From Marthasterias glacialis (lineage: Eukaryota; Echinodermata; Asteroidea; Forcipulatida; Asteriidae): 64,000 nt of DNA. This document shows positions 37,020 through 48,482 of the stretch, piece by piece. The DNA lies in the NCBI GenBank assembly GCA_911728455.2, contig OU452219.1, positions 22,255,219 through 22,319,218 on the forward strand. Reading direction: 5' to 3'. Made by a program: the position numbers and the translations under genes. How positions within the stretch are numbered: position 1 is the stretch's first letter; every line of letters begins with the position of its first letter. The notes beneath the pieces were generated by a model, which made no database searches, had not been told where the DNA came from, and saw nothing but the letters and a program-made list of their open reading frames with translations.

Positions 37020-38830
37020 TTTAACTCCCAGTGGACAAGCGAGAAAAAAAGATGGGCCATCTCTTTTAAAAGTGTATTATTTAAAACCACAAGATGTAAA
37101 GCAAGTGTTTTGAGATTTCATGGCGCCCTCTTATGGTCAAAGCATTATCACATTGTCGCTGCAATTGAACGAAAACAACACACTCCTTTTACAAAATGTT
37201 GTTTTTAATTTTGTTTACATTTAGGCTAGCTACAGACATGACATTGACAGATGAAGTCCACCTCTCCGAAATAGATGCATGATGCGAATGTAGCCAAGTT
37301 CCAAGATTCAACGATGGTTTCTCCATCGACAGGTAAATTTAAGAACAACCATTAATAGACTGATCCATTAAGCCCTGCCTACTTTAGCAACTGCCTGTTA
37401 ACAGCACATGGCGTGACTTTCTTTCCACAATCGCAGCAGTGGTTTGGTTGCAGCGACACACACATATCAGATACACAAACGTATAATGGTTTTCGTGAAC
37501 GGAATGGATTTAGTTTTGTGGCCTTTTAAGCAGTGCCTTGAGTCCAAAGAACAATGCAGACAGAAACACTGTTAAACCACTTTTACATGACTGTACAGAG
37601 ACCACTGCTGTGGGATTTTAGTTTTACCACCGGAAATACAAACAAATTAAAACCAAACAAAAGTTAGTACAGTTGCTAGACCCAGTAACTAGGGCGCTGT
37701 ACTCCTTTTTGAGATTTTGACATTGTCTGTCGTACTAGCGCCCCAGTAAGGAATATGTAGTAACTGCGACGGTCAGGAGGATTTAAAACACCTCTGTTAA
37801 AAAAAATGCCTTAGACTCAACAGAATTGCTCTAAATTCGCCTACTGTCTTCTCCAAGTGTTTAAGGTGAAATAAAATGCATTTAATTGTACTCACGATCA
37901 TTTTCTTTCCTCAAAATCAATGATTTTTAGGGCCTCTGACAACCCTGCCGTTACAATCGCCATTTTTATTAGTAATGTCACGACTGGTTCCTGACTTTAA
38001 AAAAGTTGTATTAACACTGCTGGGATCACGTGTTCGATGATGCCTGGACTTGTATATTGTTTTGCGCAGGATACCAGTCAACGAACACCACAAAGTTTTA
38101 TTGGTCATGATTGGCCGAGCGCGCACTGTACAATGTTGCCATTGTGGGGTCGTTGACACTACACAGCTGGTATCCTGTGTTGACTGCGCAAAACATTATG
38201 CAAGTCCGGGCATCAGCTAACACGCAAACCCCGCAGCATTAATGCGACTTTTTTGGCACGCAATGGCATATCCAGGCGGGTTTACACATCTACAAAATAT
38301 ATCCCTGGACATTTTTTCAAAACGGGTATACCGGTATATGTCTTCCGGCCATAAATGATAAGTAAAGCTTGTTTGCGACATCAAATTAAAAACAAGTCAT
38401 TTATTTTTCCTACTTCACTTGATGGTTGTGAAGGATGGGATCACGGTTATTTGAATAATGTAAGAATTGAATCTTGAATTTTTGGTTTTAACCTCACATT
38501 CCGAGTCCTGCAAACAAAATAATCTGCATTGCCTGAGTATAGAGTGCTTTTCACACATCGGTGTCAGGGTAAAACAAAATGATAATTGGTAAAAGTTTGA
38601 CCGATGATTAAGTGAAAGGGAAAAAGGTGATCTCAAACTACCCTTGTGTTTCATTGCAAGCATTTTTGTGTTCTTTCATTGCAGGATACAGCGAGGATTG
38701 TCGTCTCCACAGAGATCTATTCATCAACCAAGCAGATGTCTGAGACCTGCAGTTGATAAGCTTCCTTACAATGTACAATGAGTCTGGAGAGCTTTCTCCT
38801 GTATCAAGGGTAAGGGAAACTCCTGAACAT
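37020..38830. repeat. Tandem segmental duplication, copy A
   Basis: Copy A shares blocks in order with copy B (39655-41340): 'ccatctcttttaaaagt', 'aaaccacaagatgta', 'ttgtttacatttaggctagc', 'gacatcaaattaaaaa', 'gatggttgtgaa', the CTGAGACCTGCAGTTGATAA exon and the donor GTAAGGGAAAC. Copy A contains the inserted element at 37676-38225. Confidence 0.8.
37676..38225. mobile_element. Non-autonomous element, copy 2 (shared with 18107-18790)
   Basis: Same block order as 18107-18790, in the same orientation: 'gacccagtaactagggcgct', 'aattgtactcacgatcattt', and a palindromic right third where GTTTTGCGCAGGATACCAG faces CTGGTATCC and GACTGCGCAAAAC. It interrupts duplication copy A and is absent from copy B, so it inserted after the duplication or was lost from B. 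Confidence 0.65.
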
Positions 38831-39654
38831 TAAAACCGTTATTACCAATAAAAAATCTATCCTATCCTTCATTAACCCTTTAGTCACTGTACTGCCTTGC
38901 CATTTACTCATTGATCGCCTGAAACCACCCGAGATTACAAAACACATTGTTTCTCAGGTTTTGCACGTACTAGTGAGTCACATCAAACAACTGCCGAAAG
39001 AGTGCAATCTGAAGACTTTGATGGTCTTAAAATAGCATATTATGTGGTCACTATTTAAAAAAATGGAGTGATCTATTTCCAAAGGCTGATAGGTCAGAAA
39101 TCAAATTCACAGTGCTTTAGTTTCACCATGTAGTACAACGCAATTTACACACAATAATGTGTACAGCGACGGCTACCATGCTTACTTTCGCCGTCCCCTT
39201 TTCTCCATGTTTTTTACATAAAATTGAAAGAAAGAAGAGTGTAATTGTTATCCGTAACATAGACATTATTGGTCACTTCCCAAGGTATGATTTGATTTAT
39301 TTCAACTACTTTGTTAACATTGTACTGTGGTTTGGATCAACGGCACAGTTGAAAAAGTGGTGTGCACAACTTTCTGTGCGACACTAACGCAATCCATATA
39401 CATATTAGCACTATGGATAGCCAAGTGTCCCTAACCTGGCCTCTCTTAACAGTCATTGGCACAACAAAAGCCACTTGAAAAAGGTTCACATACAAGTATA
39501 AGTGATCCACAATTATTACAAGTGAAGTTGAGACATAGCTTCCTAAAAACTTGTGTATATATACACGGTGTAATGTTAAGAAAGCCTTAACGAGTGTTTT
39601 ACTACACAGAGATTCACCTAAAAAAGTGAAATTGTCACTGATTCCCCACCCAAC

Positions 39655-41340
39655 AATACACCCCCAGTGGGCATTGGCAAGCCAGAACAAAAAAGAAATG
39701 GGTCATCTCTTTTAAAGTAGTATTATTTAAAACCACAAGATGTAGTGTTTTGAGATTACCTTGTTGCTGTAATTGAAGGAAAACAACAGCACACTCCTTT
39801 TATTTCAAAAACATTTTTTTAAATTTTGTTTACATTTAGGCTAGCTACAGACATGCCATTGACAGATGAAGTCTACCATTCCATCAGTAGACGCATGATG
39901 CAAATGCAGCCCAGATTTAACAAAGGCTTCTCCAACGACAGGTAAATTTGTGAACAACCATTAATTTCACATGCATCAAGAGATTTTTGACAGTTTTATG
40001 ATAATCGGCTTTGCAAAAAATATGTAAACATGTTTAAACAGGTTTCTTTTTCCACTTATCGCCGGGAATTTTTAGAATTTCCTGAATATTTTTGTTCTTG
40101 AGACAAGCATTGTTACAGTGAAACCATGACTTGACCAAGTAAAGACAATGAAAGTGCTTATAAAATGCTCCATGATTTCTTTTTCTCTTTGAAGAAAAAG
40201 TGGATTTTGTTCAATGTGAAGCGGTGAACCATCGGCCATAAGCCAAGGCCGATAATCAGCCTTGGCATGCTGAAATCTTGGACAAAACCAAGAGAACAAA
40301 GATTATCTTTTTAGCACAGGGATTTTTGTTTTCTCTATCGAGAAAATGTCAAAAACATGTACCATGAATTGCAAAAGCTCGGCTGTGCACAGGATTGATA
40401 CTAAACCTGGAATCATGGCTGGATCGCAGTTTACTCTGACTTATCTCCATTGAGCCAAAATATAATGAATAAACAATGGTGGAAACCTCTTGGTGACTCA
40501 AAATCCTCTTCTTGCAGCTAAAGGACAAAGGTCTTGAATCAAGATTTACACAAAAACCACAGCACAATAGCCAAAAACCCGCGGAAAATTTAAGACCAAT
40601 AAAGCATTAGACAGCGTGTGTGTGCTCTTTGCATGGCTAGGCAACCTCTGATCCAGTATTCCAGTTTTACATAATGGGTAATTCAACGTCGCCCGTTTGC
40701 TAGCTTGAAAACTATGTTTGTGGATATACACCTAAGCCGGCGCTAACTGGTTAAACGGGTTTATGAGATTTCTGTCCAGAAAATATTTGCCTGCATACAC
40801 ATCTTCTGCCCATAAATGGTTAAGGAAAATTTGTTTGAGACATCAAATTAAAAATATACATTTATTTCTCCATGATGGTTGTGAATGATTTGATAATGGT
40901 TATTTGATGTAATAATTGAATCTTGGATAAAGAATATCATTATAGTTGGTTTTATCCTCATATTGATGTGTGATAAGCAATGTGTACTCAGTGCTCTCCA
41001 AGTCCTGCATAAAAAAATCATCCGAGTTGCCTGAGTACCCATTGCTTCACACATTGTGGTGTCAAGGTAAAATAGAAACTGATAGTGGTTAAAAGTTTGA
41101 CCAATAACTAAATGAACGGGAAAAAGGTGATCTCAAACTATACCCTTGTGTTTCATTAGTTCTTAATATTTATTGTGTTCTTTGTTTGCATGATACAGCG
41201 AGGGTTGTCATCTCCACAGATCTACTCGCCAACCAAGTAGAGGTCTGTTGAGACCTGCAGTTGATAAGCTTCAATGAGTCATAGTGTACAATGAGTCTGG
41301 TTAATGAACTGCTCTCTCCTTTATAAAAGGTAAGGGAAAC
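39655..41340. repeat. Tandem segmental duplication, copy B
   Basis: Paralogue of copy A. It lacks the element of A but contains an extra block (about 40340-40565) that is repeated in the following segment at 42690-42870. Its right end is close to the MITE at 41367-42157. Confidence 0.8.
40345..40565. repeat. Dispersed repeat, copy 1
   Basis: Aligns with 42685-42875 over about 200 bp, e.g. 'ccatgaattgcaaaagctcgg' against 'ccatgaatcgcaaaacctcgg', and 'ttatctccattgagccaaa' against 'ttgcctccattgagccaaa'. Reading frames are not conserved between copies. Confidence 0.75.
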
Positions 41341-41366
41341 TCTGATCATCAACCAGTTGCCGCCGG

Positions 41367-42157
41367 AATAGACCGATTGCGCGACCTACGTCACGTGACC
41401 CCTGTTGGGTAAAAAATGTAAGCACACACGTAATCCTCCATAGGAAAGGGTGGTACGGTACAAGATGATTAATGCATTTAGTTTATTCGATCGAGGCTTT
41501 TCCTGCTCGAAATCTGTGAAACATATTCCAAAGTTTGTACCAAAGACCTTCAAGTGGCTGAATAAAGCCAGTAAGGACAGCTCCAGCAAGTCTTGAAAAT
41601 TGTAAAAGTACCGTATAAATGTGCACAATGTGTACAGCGCACGACAGAACGTCAAGCCAGACCACCGCGATCACCTTACACTTTTCAACAGAAAAATTTC
41701 AAAGTTTTGAAGCTGAAATCCTCCAAAGAAATTGCTTTCCAAAACTGTATGATTCCTTTGCCTATTTGAAATTCTGCAAGGCTAGGTATTAATGCTCACT
41801 TTTCCAACGTTGTTTATCCTTTTTTTACAGTGATTTAGGCCAACATTACAAACAAAATAACAGATGGGTGGCTACAAATAGTCGTCCGACGCCGGTAGTG
41901 CATGGCTAAAAAAACCTCTTTTCAGAAGAATTCTTTTAAATTATGAAACAGAGATGAGATTTAAATTAATGCCACACCATACTACTTTAAATAAAGGGGC
42001 TGATTTAACGCTTAACAAAAGTATAATCGACTGTTTTCGAACTCACTATGTGCCACGGCCTATCTCTTTACACATATTTTTTCACCAGCTGCATAACGTC
42101 ATACCCGATGGGGGGTCACGTGACCGCATGTAAACATTGTCGCGCAATCGGTCTATT
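41367..42157. mobile_element. MITE with AATAGACCGATTGCGCGA ends
   Basis: Left end AATAGACCGATTGCGCGAC and the reversed right end match over about 18 bp; both arms also contain GTCACGTGAC further in. 791 bp with no transposase-like frame. A target duplication was not seen. Confidence 0.8.
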
Positions 42158-42684
42158 CATTTTTCATTTTTTTGGTCTCGTTCCCCTGGTGGAATTCTGT
42201 TTCCAGGCAGGGGAAACATATGCATGTTCACATGTCATCCGGTTCCTACATGTTAAAACAGTTGTTAGTTCATAAGTTTATCCGAGTTTTCTTCATTAAA
42301 ATGTATCATCACCTTGGTAGTTGGAGGCGCCAGACTCTAAAATGTAAGGGGCAACAGAATGGTTTGGGAGGACAGTCAATATTTGATTTTCATTTTATCA
42401 AAAACATTTACAACAAGAATGATCAATATAACCACAAATGGTAGTCTGGAAAATGTTTTGTCTTGAAAAGTATGTTAGAAAACAAAAGAAACCATGATGT
42501 AAAGTTCAACTCGATCTATTAAAAACTCAATTTTGTTTGAAAGGGGAGAGTTGAGGAAAATAGTTTTAGGTGCAAATGCAGTTTCAAAGCCAGCTAGTGC
42601 TGGAAATATTTTTCTTGAGACCAAGCGATCAAAAGTTCTCTTTAAAGCAGTGAGATTCATTGTTTCTATTGAGAAAATATTATA

Positions 42685-42875
42685 CTCATGCACCATGAAT
42701 CGCAAAACCTCGGCCGTGTCTCGGCCTGGAACCAGAACCAGGGCTGGAATCTCGGTTCACTCAGACTTGCCTCCATTGAGCCAAAGTACAATGATATACA
42801 AAGGTGGAAGCCTCTGGATGTCTCGTAATCCTTTTCTTGGGATAAAGGTCTGGAATCGGGAATTACACAATAACC
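42685..42875. repeat. Dispersed repeat, copy 2
   Basis: Partner of 40345-40565. The 140-codon ORF that spans it is not preserved in the other copy. Confidence 0.75.
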
Positions 42876-43849
42876 CCCGCATAATGGGTGAACTTGAGCA
42901 TAATTTCCAGTACCATTTGTCCTCTGTGTGGATGAAACGAAGCGTTGCACAGTGAGTGCATGCACTGTGCATGCTCTGGAATGTACACGTTCCTGAAAGT
43001 ACACGTCATCCATGTCATCTGGCGTTAACTGGTTAAAGGTCTCATTTAAACATACCTTTTAACTTTAAAAACAAATATATGTTAGATTGAATGTGTAATA
43101 GATTACATTTGTTTGTATTTTAAGGAGTGCCATCTGTAGATAATATGTCACAATGATGCAGAATCCTGAGACCTGCAAGTGCCTATCATCAGCCAAATGT
43201 CTACCCATCACAAAGATGTGTGAGGGTTACAACAAAGGTATGTAAAATCCCTGTGGGTTATTTTACTTTTTTCTAAACTAACACAAAAAGTGGGCTGTTT
43301 TTGCAGCACTGAACAAACAGCACCCCTACGCCACATGCCACAACACTCCGGGGACTCCATGCTGGCACCAGCCTAACCCAGATGAGTGGTTTATCCCTAC
43401 AGATTGATTACAGATTTCAAATATAAAAACATGTTTTTACTAACAAAACCCTTTCTCTATTAAAAACTTGATCATTTTCAGTTTAGGTATCAGATTTAAT
43501 ACAAACTAAGGTAGCTGTACTTTGTCAAATTTGAATTGAAAAAAAAACAAATGTTTTAAAATTGAAGTCAACATTGATGGCTTATAAGAGTCATTGACAA
43601 AGGTAAATTGATACCACCAGGGGGGGGCAGTCCCTTTGACCTTTCTATTTGTTCATATTATTACCAAATGTGTTACCTCTATACATTTATTTTCTTTACT
43701 GTTTCACAGCATGAGGAGGCACACCAAGTGTGTAGTAAATAACTTTCACTACAATCTTGACGGCTTCAGAGTTACAGGAGAGCAACCCATAATGGAAACA
43801 TCTAGTGTATTTGAGGCATTTTACACATCAACGAATCATGGTTGATCAA

Positions 43850-45300
43850 TCGCGCAATTTGTTGACTTTATTTGTAAGATTGTAGACATTTTAACAAATG
43901 ATGTAATCTCTGATGCAATTATAACATTTACATACATGTTTTTGTAAAAAGTAAGTGCACTATTTACAAGCAAGCTCGCAATACGGGTATTTTTTAATCA
44001 CAAAGTTGGAGATCAAGGCAATTTTTCTTTGACCGTGAAATTAAACTGGTTCTCGAAGTGGCAGACTGGACCTGTCCAAAAGGGGAGGTGCAGTGGCCCT
44101 TAAGATCTCAGAAAGTGGGCTGGTATTCTGGGACCTACCTGTGGTGGCCCTGCTTTGGATGATTTTTACCAGTATGAGCAAAATAAAATTGCTTGCAAGG
44201 TCCACTTATTATTTTTACTCCACAAACTTAATTTAAAAGGAACATATATAGTGTCAAGTATTCACAGTTCTTTACATTTATTTGTCATGATTTCAGAGGT
44301 ATCGTATATACAGGATTGACAAAGAAAACAAAAGTAGATCAATTTATGTTTTAATTCAGAATCTTACATTGTGAAAAAGATGTCCTTTACAAGTTAGGTA
44401 TTGTTTGTGAGTGGCTTTGGCAAAACCTTAACTTTGACCCAATATTTAAAATGGTGAGATTTTAGTATTTCTCTTGAAAGTATCAATGTTCCCAACATTT
44501 CTTTTTTATCAGAATCTGTAGAGACAGTGCTCCATATGGTGACATGGGAATCTTAAATTAGGGACTAGTCCCTTGGGTCAAATTTTGTCATTTTCATGGC
44601 TGTTACTCATTTGTGGTAAAAGTTTTTGGTTTTGCTTAATCATATGTGATTTGGGGTTAACTTGAAAACATGCCCAACCAACAACAAAGTTTATATAGCT
44701 AAGTTATAGCGATATAGTTTATTGATTGATAAATAAGAAAATTGAAATTAGTCTTCCAAAAAACTGTTTTAAGATACAGAAAAGTACAGAAAATTCCTCT
44801 CTTTAAAAAAAAATTAGTTTTTCTCTTTTTCAATTACAGTATAATTATTGTTCTTATGCTAATAATATTAAAAAGTATGTTGTTATAGAACATAACATGG
44901 AGTTATCAAATAAAATGATTCTATAAATGTAACATGAAATGAAATTTGTTTCATTCCCTTACTTTATGTGCTATTGTTTTACAAATATTGGGTTACGGTA
45001 AAAAGTAAAAAGCAGACGTAGAGACTAATTAAAATACAAGATAGGCCTACTTAAAACTGAGCAAAGTTGGAACAATAGATTTTGTAATATTCACTAAATC
45101 CACTTGGGCCCCACACAAAAATGTATGTGATGAAATCCAACCTCGCGCAAATAAAATAGACGGGTCCCATTCAGTAAACCAGTACTTGTAATCAAGTGAA
45201 ATACGAGTAGATGGAAAATCCAACAAAGATGGCTGCAGCAAAACATCTTTATAGCCTCTTAATCCTTTTCCAGAAAAGCGCAGTAAATAGAGTAATTAAT
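43850..45300. other. AT-rich DNA, no gene seen
   Basis: Only a short GC-richer block at about 44060-44160 stands out; it matches, inverted, part of 52830-52880 ('gcagggccaccac', 'ggtcccag', 'ataccagccc'). Confidence 0.5.
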
Positions 45301-45325
45301 CTCTTTAGTATAAAAGTGAAACCCC

Positions 45326-45920
45326 TTTATATAAATTTAGAAACACCTTAATTCCTTTAAGCCAAAAAGTACCATACCTTTACAAGCATTCTAAACCACT
45401 CAGCCATATCTTTAATAAAAAATGTTATAACCCCTCCAAAACAAGAAGTTCAATACCTTTAAAAACCTTAACTGACCAGTAACACCCTACATTAAATTCA
45501 CCATCCCTTCAAATTTATTTGTAAAGCACACTGTAATCACTCCAAAACAAAAAAAGGTTCATACAGTTACATTATATTTGAGAGTTGCTTCAATATAAAA
45601 AGTTCCATAACAATTAATACATCTATACCTTTAAATCAGTGTTGCAAGACAGCTATTCCTTCAATACAATTTGAACTGTTACTTTAAATCAATTCTATCT
45701 TACAGTTAAGACCCATAAACATATACCCATCAAGCAACCAACTTCCCAACCAGGCCATTCCTACACCCATCTTGATCATGCCCATCCCTAGCTCGCCATC
45801 CCATCATGATGAAACCCCTTTATATAAATTTAGAAACACCTTAATTCCTTTAAGCCAAAAAGTACCATACCTTTACAAGCATTCTAAACCACTAAGCCAT
45901 ATCTTTAATAAAAAAATTTA
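45326..45920. repeat. Near-identical 100-bp direct repeat pair
   Basis: 'acccctttatataaatttag' and the following about 95 bases occur at 45326-45430 and again at 45810-45920 with few changes. Confidence 0.85.
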
Positions 45921-45940
45921 TAACCCCTTCAAGTCCATCA

Positions 45941-46795
45941 TACTAGTCCGTCTCCCCTACCCTCAAATCCAACCACCCAACAATTGCAAAGTCCCTGGCC
46001 CCAGCCCTCTACCCATCTTGATCAAGCCCATCCCCAGCAAGCCATCACATCTTGATGACTACTAGTCCGTCTCCCCTACCCTCAAATCCAACCAACCAAC
46101 AATTGCAAAGTCCCTGGCCCCAGCCCTCTACCCATCGTGATCAAGCCCATCCCCAGCAAGCCATCACATCTTGATGACTACTAGTCCAGCTCCCCTACTC
46201 TCAAGTCCAACCACCCAACAATATTGCGCAGCCCCTGGCCCCAGTCCTCTATCCAGCTTGATTATGCCCATAGTGTCCAGCCAGCCACACCCCAGCATGA
46301 TGACTACAAGCCCACCCCAGGCCTACCCTCAAATCAAACCAGTCCATCAGCCCACTCACCAACTGACTGCCCAGCAGCCCTCAGCCCGGCCAGCCCAGCC
46401 CAGCCCACTGACTGACTACCCAGCAATCTCCCACCCCCCATAGACCCACCAGTCCTCTACCCACCATGATCATGCCCATGTCCAGCCAGCCCTTCACCCC
46501 TACCATCACTCAAAGCCCTCAGCCCAACCAGTCCTCTACCCACCATGATCATGCCCATGTCCAGCCAGCCCTTCACCCCTACCATCACTCAAAGCCCTCA
46601 GCCCAACCAGTCCTCTACCCACCATGATCATGCCCATGTCCAGCCAGCCCTTCACCCCTACCATCACTCAAAGCCCTCAGCCCAACCAGTCCTCTACCCA
46701 CCATGATCATGCCCATGTCCAGCCAGCCCTTCACCCCTACCATCACTCCAAGCCCTCAGCCCAACCAGCCCAGCTCACTGACTGCCCAGCCCCTG
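45941..46795. repeat. Minisatellite: 119-bp units grading into 79-bp units
   Basis: ACTAGTCC starts recur at 45942, 46061 and 46180 (119 bp apart). Further right CACCATGATCATG recurs at 46541, 46620 and 46699 with a first copy at 46462 (79 bp apart). Both unit types carry CTACCCA..ATGATCA.GCCCAT..CCAGC, so the 79-bp unit looks like a shortened 119-bp unit. The P/S/Q-rich ORFs are repeat artefacts. Confidence 0.9.
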
Positions 46796-46965
46796 GCCCC
46801 TCAGCACTTAGAAATTTTACTCCCCAATCCTAGCTCCAATGCCCTTGGTCAACCCTCAGATCTGCCAAAAATCCAAGGGTATAGCCAGGGAAAAATTTTT
46901 CTGAAAAATTTTCTAAGTCAGCCCATTCTAATATTCATCAGGTCAAAAACCGTTAAGATTTTCAT

Positions 46966-47042
46966 GAAAGCTCAGTAGCAGAGTGGTGAGAGACAGAGGT
47001 TACAGAGCTGGAGGTACTGGGTTCAAGCCCTACACTATTTTA
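46966..47042 (+). repeat. tRNA-derived SINE head, plus strand
   Basis: A box TAGCAGAGTGGTGAG and B box GGGTTCAAGCCC at tRNA-like spacing; the acceptor ends do not pair, so it is not taken as a tRNA gene. Confidence 0.6.
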
Positions 47043-47079
47043 CAAGAAAGTAAAAAAAAGTTCTTTTTTACTGGTAAAA

Positions 47080-47168
47080 AAGGGGTCCACCAGGATTTGA
47101 ACCCCCGAGCTCACAGCTCCAGAAATCTGGGAGCTGTGAGCTAGCCCACTGGGCTAAATCGCCACTTG
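47080..47168 (-). repeat. tRNA-derived SINE or pseudo-tRNA, minus strand
   Basis: On the minus strand: D-arm AGCCC-AGT-GGGCT, a perfect 11-bp hairpin (CTCACAGCTCC facing GGAGCTGTGAG) in the anticodon-arm position, B box GGTTCAAATCC and a T run that could stop pol III. The anticodon stem is too long for a normal tRNA. It faces the plus-strand SINE head about 40 bp away. Confidence 0.6.
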
Positions 47169-47813
47169 AAAAAATTCGCTCGGACGTTATATTTAAACCT
47201 TAGAATGGATAGGTCAAATAAAAAAATGAGATGCACCCTTTGACCTATGACCTTAGCATGAGCAAGGAGGAAAAAGAAAATGAAAAGAATATTTCTTGGT
47301 ATTGGTGTTTAAAACACTTTATTTGTACCATTTAAAAAGAGCAAATTTAAACATTACATATATTTATTCCAAATGTGTCTAACCTTAAGTAGTTTAACAT
47401 AAAAAATTACACATTAACTAAAAGATACTTAACATACAGAGTAATTATCCCTTTGTTTTAAGTATTAGTCAAATTACACTATTTTTAAGCAAAGAGGTCC
47501 ACATTTTCTCAAAATGAACAAAATTACACTATTTCTACTTTGTAATACTATTACGAATCTAAAAACACTCATTATTCCCAGTGAAGGTTCAAAATAGTGC
47601 ATTCTCATATCAAGTAGCACCCCCCCCCCTCCCTCGATTTAACATCAGTTTAAAATACACTTTATTACCAAACTGAGAACCCTTTTACATAGTGCTTGCA
47701 ATGCAAGTGTTTTGTATCAACTATTACATCGTAGCATAATGTATATTGTTCAAATTTCCTTTGCTACTAGAGGGCGCTACAACAAGTGCTTTATATCAAT
47801 TATTATATACCTC

Positions 47814-47990
47814 AATGGACCTTATGCATTGACGTCATCACGCCGCTATCTGGGAGGTAAATGACGATGAAACAACCGAAATCGCACATCTGTGTACACA
47901 CAGTGCACAAGATGGGCCAATGAGCAACCTTCTTTTGACCTCTAGTCGAGGGCGCCTTACTCAAATGAAGTCGTATGCATAAGGTCTATT
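47814..47990. mobile_element. MITE with AATRGACCTTATGCAT ends
   Basis: Left end AATGGACCTTATGCAT; reversed right end AATAGACCTTATGCAT. 177 bp; contains a CGTCATCACGCCGC block. The outer AATAGACC matches the end of the larger element at 41367-42157, suggesting a shared transposase family. A second copy is at 48669-48845. Confidence 0.75.
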
Positions 47991-48120
47991 CATAACAATG
48001 TATATTTTCAAATTTCCTTTGGTAGAGGGCGCTACCACTATCTATCCTCAATTCAATTTATTCATCCTTGATAGAATCACCCTCTTACCAACAAAAAACT
48101 TCTCAAAGTAATGTTTCCTA

Positions 48121-48443
48121 TATCGTCATGTGCCCGGCAAAAGGACGTAAGGGAAAGTTCCCGACAAAAGGACGTTAAAATTTGTGTTTCAAGAATTATG
48201 AGCGGAAAAGTTTGGTAAACATGTTGCCATGCAAAAGTCATTCTAGAAAGGTTAAATTCTGCATGGGGAATGGGGAAACATGTCTTCAGGGTAATTCTAG
48301 CAAAAAAACTAACAAAAATGATGTATTTTTCATGTCAGGAGCCATTTTGTTGCGAACGTCCTTTTGTTACTGGGACAAACTACTTTATGTTCCCGGCAAA
48401 AGGGCGTAAGGCCTTACGCCCTTTTGCCGGGCACAAGACGATA
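48121..48443. mobile_element. MITE with about 32-bp ends and an inner palindrome
   Basis: Left end TATCGTCATGTGCCCGGC then AAAAGGACGTAAGG; the reversed right end differs at two positions. A TATA stretch is at both borders, consistent with TA-type insertion. The right end is doubled into a perfect 40-bp palindrome (48392-48431). Second copy at 48981-49304. Confidence 0.8.
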
Positions 48444-48482
48444 TAATTATGGTTAAAGTGGTTTTATAATATTTAGATTACT

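Larger units (their letters stand above)
36492..43407 (+). other. Unrecognised small multi-exon gene or decayed gene family
   Basis: Exon-like parts: 36492-36582 (ATG, 30 codons, MDVVIPSIRILQQIQVF onward, ends KCD plus one base, donor GTGAGT); 37230-37332 and its intact paralogue 39845-39941 (TDMPLTDEVYHSISRRMMQM then QPRFNKGFSND, donor GTAAAT); paralogues 38692-38809 and 41199-41329 (RSTRQPSRGLLRPAVDKL in the second); 43162-43237 (contains CTGAGACCTGCA, shared with those two); 43307-43407 (LNKQHPYATCHNTPGTPCWH then QPNPDEWFIPTD and a stop). Joining 36492-36582 to 39845-39941 is phase-consistent if the acceptor is GGCTAG. The 37230 copy is frameshifted relative to 39845. Phases into the last exons could not be made to agree uniquely, so the transcript model is unresolved. 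I do not recognise the protein; the short basic exons suggest a small cytoskeletal or ciliary type at most, which is speculation. Confidence 0.4.
47671..48445. repeat. 0.8-kb tandem duplication, copy 1
   Basis: Near-identical over its length to 48483-49305, differing by scattered substitutions and small indels. Carries one copy each of the two MITE families described at 47814 and 48121. Confidence 0.9.

Noticed and set aside
41367-42157. CACGTGAC-containing arms as a regulatory E-box pair
   Set aside because: The motifs are part of the inverted ends of a MITE.
42533-42955. 140-codon plus-strand ORF
   Set aside because: It spans a dispersed repeat whose other copy (40345-40565) does not keep the frame, and it lacks an ATG at its 5' end.
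45772-46978. Pro/Ser/Gln-rich ORFs
   Set aside because: They follow the 119/79-bp minisatellite period.
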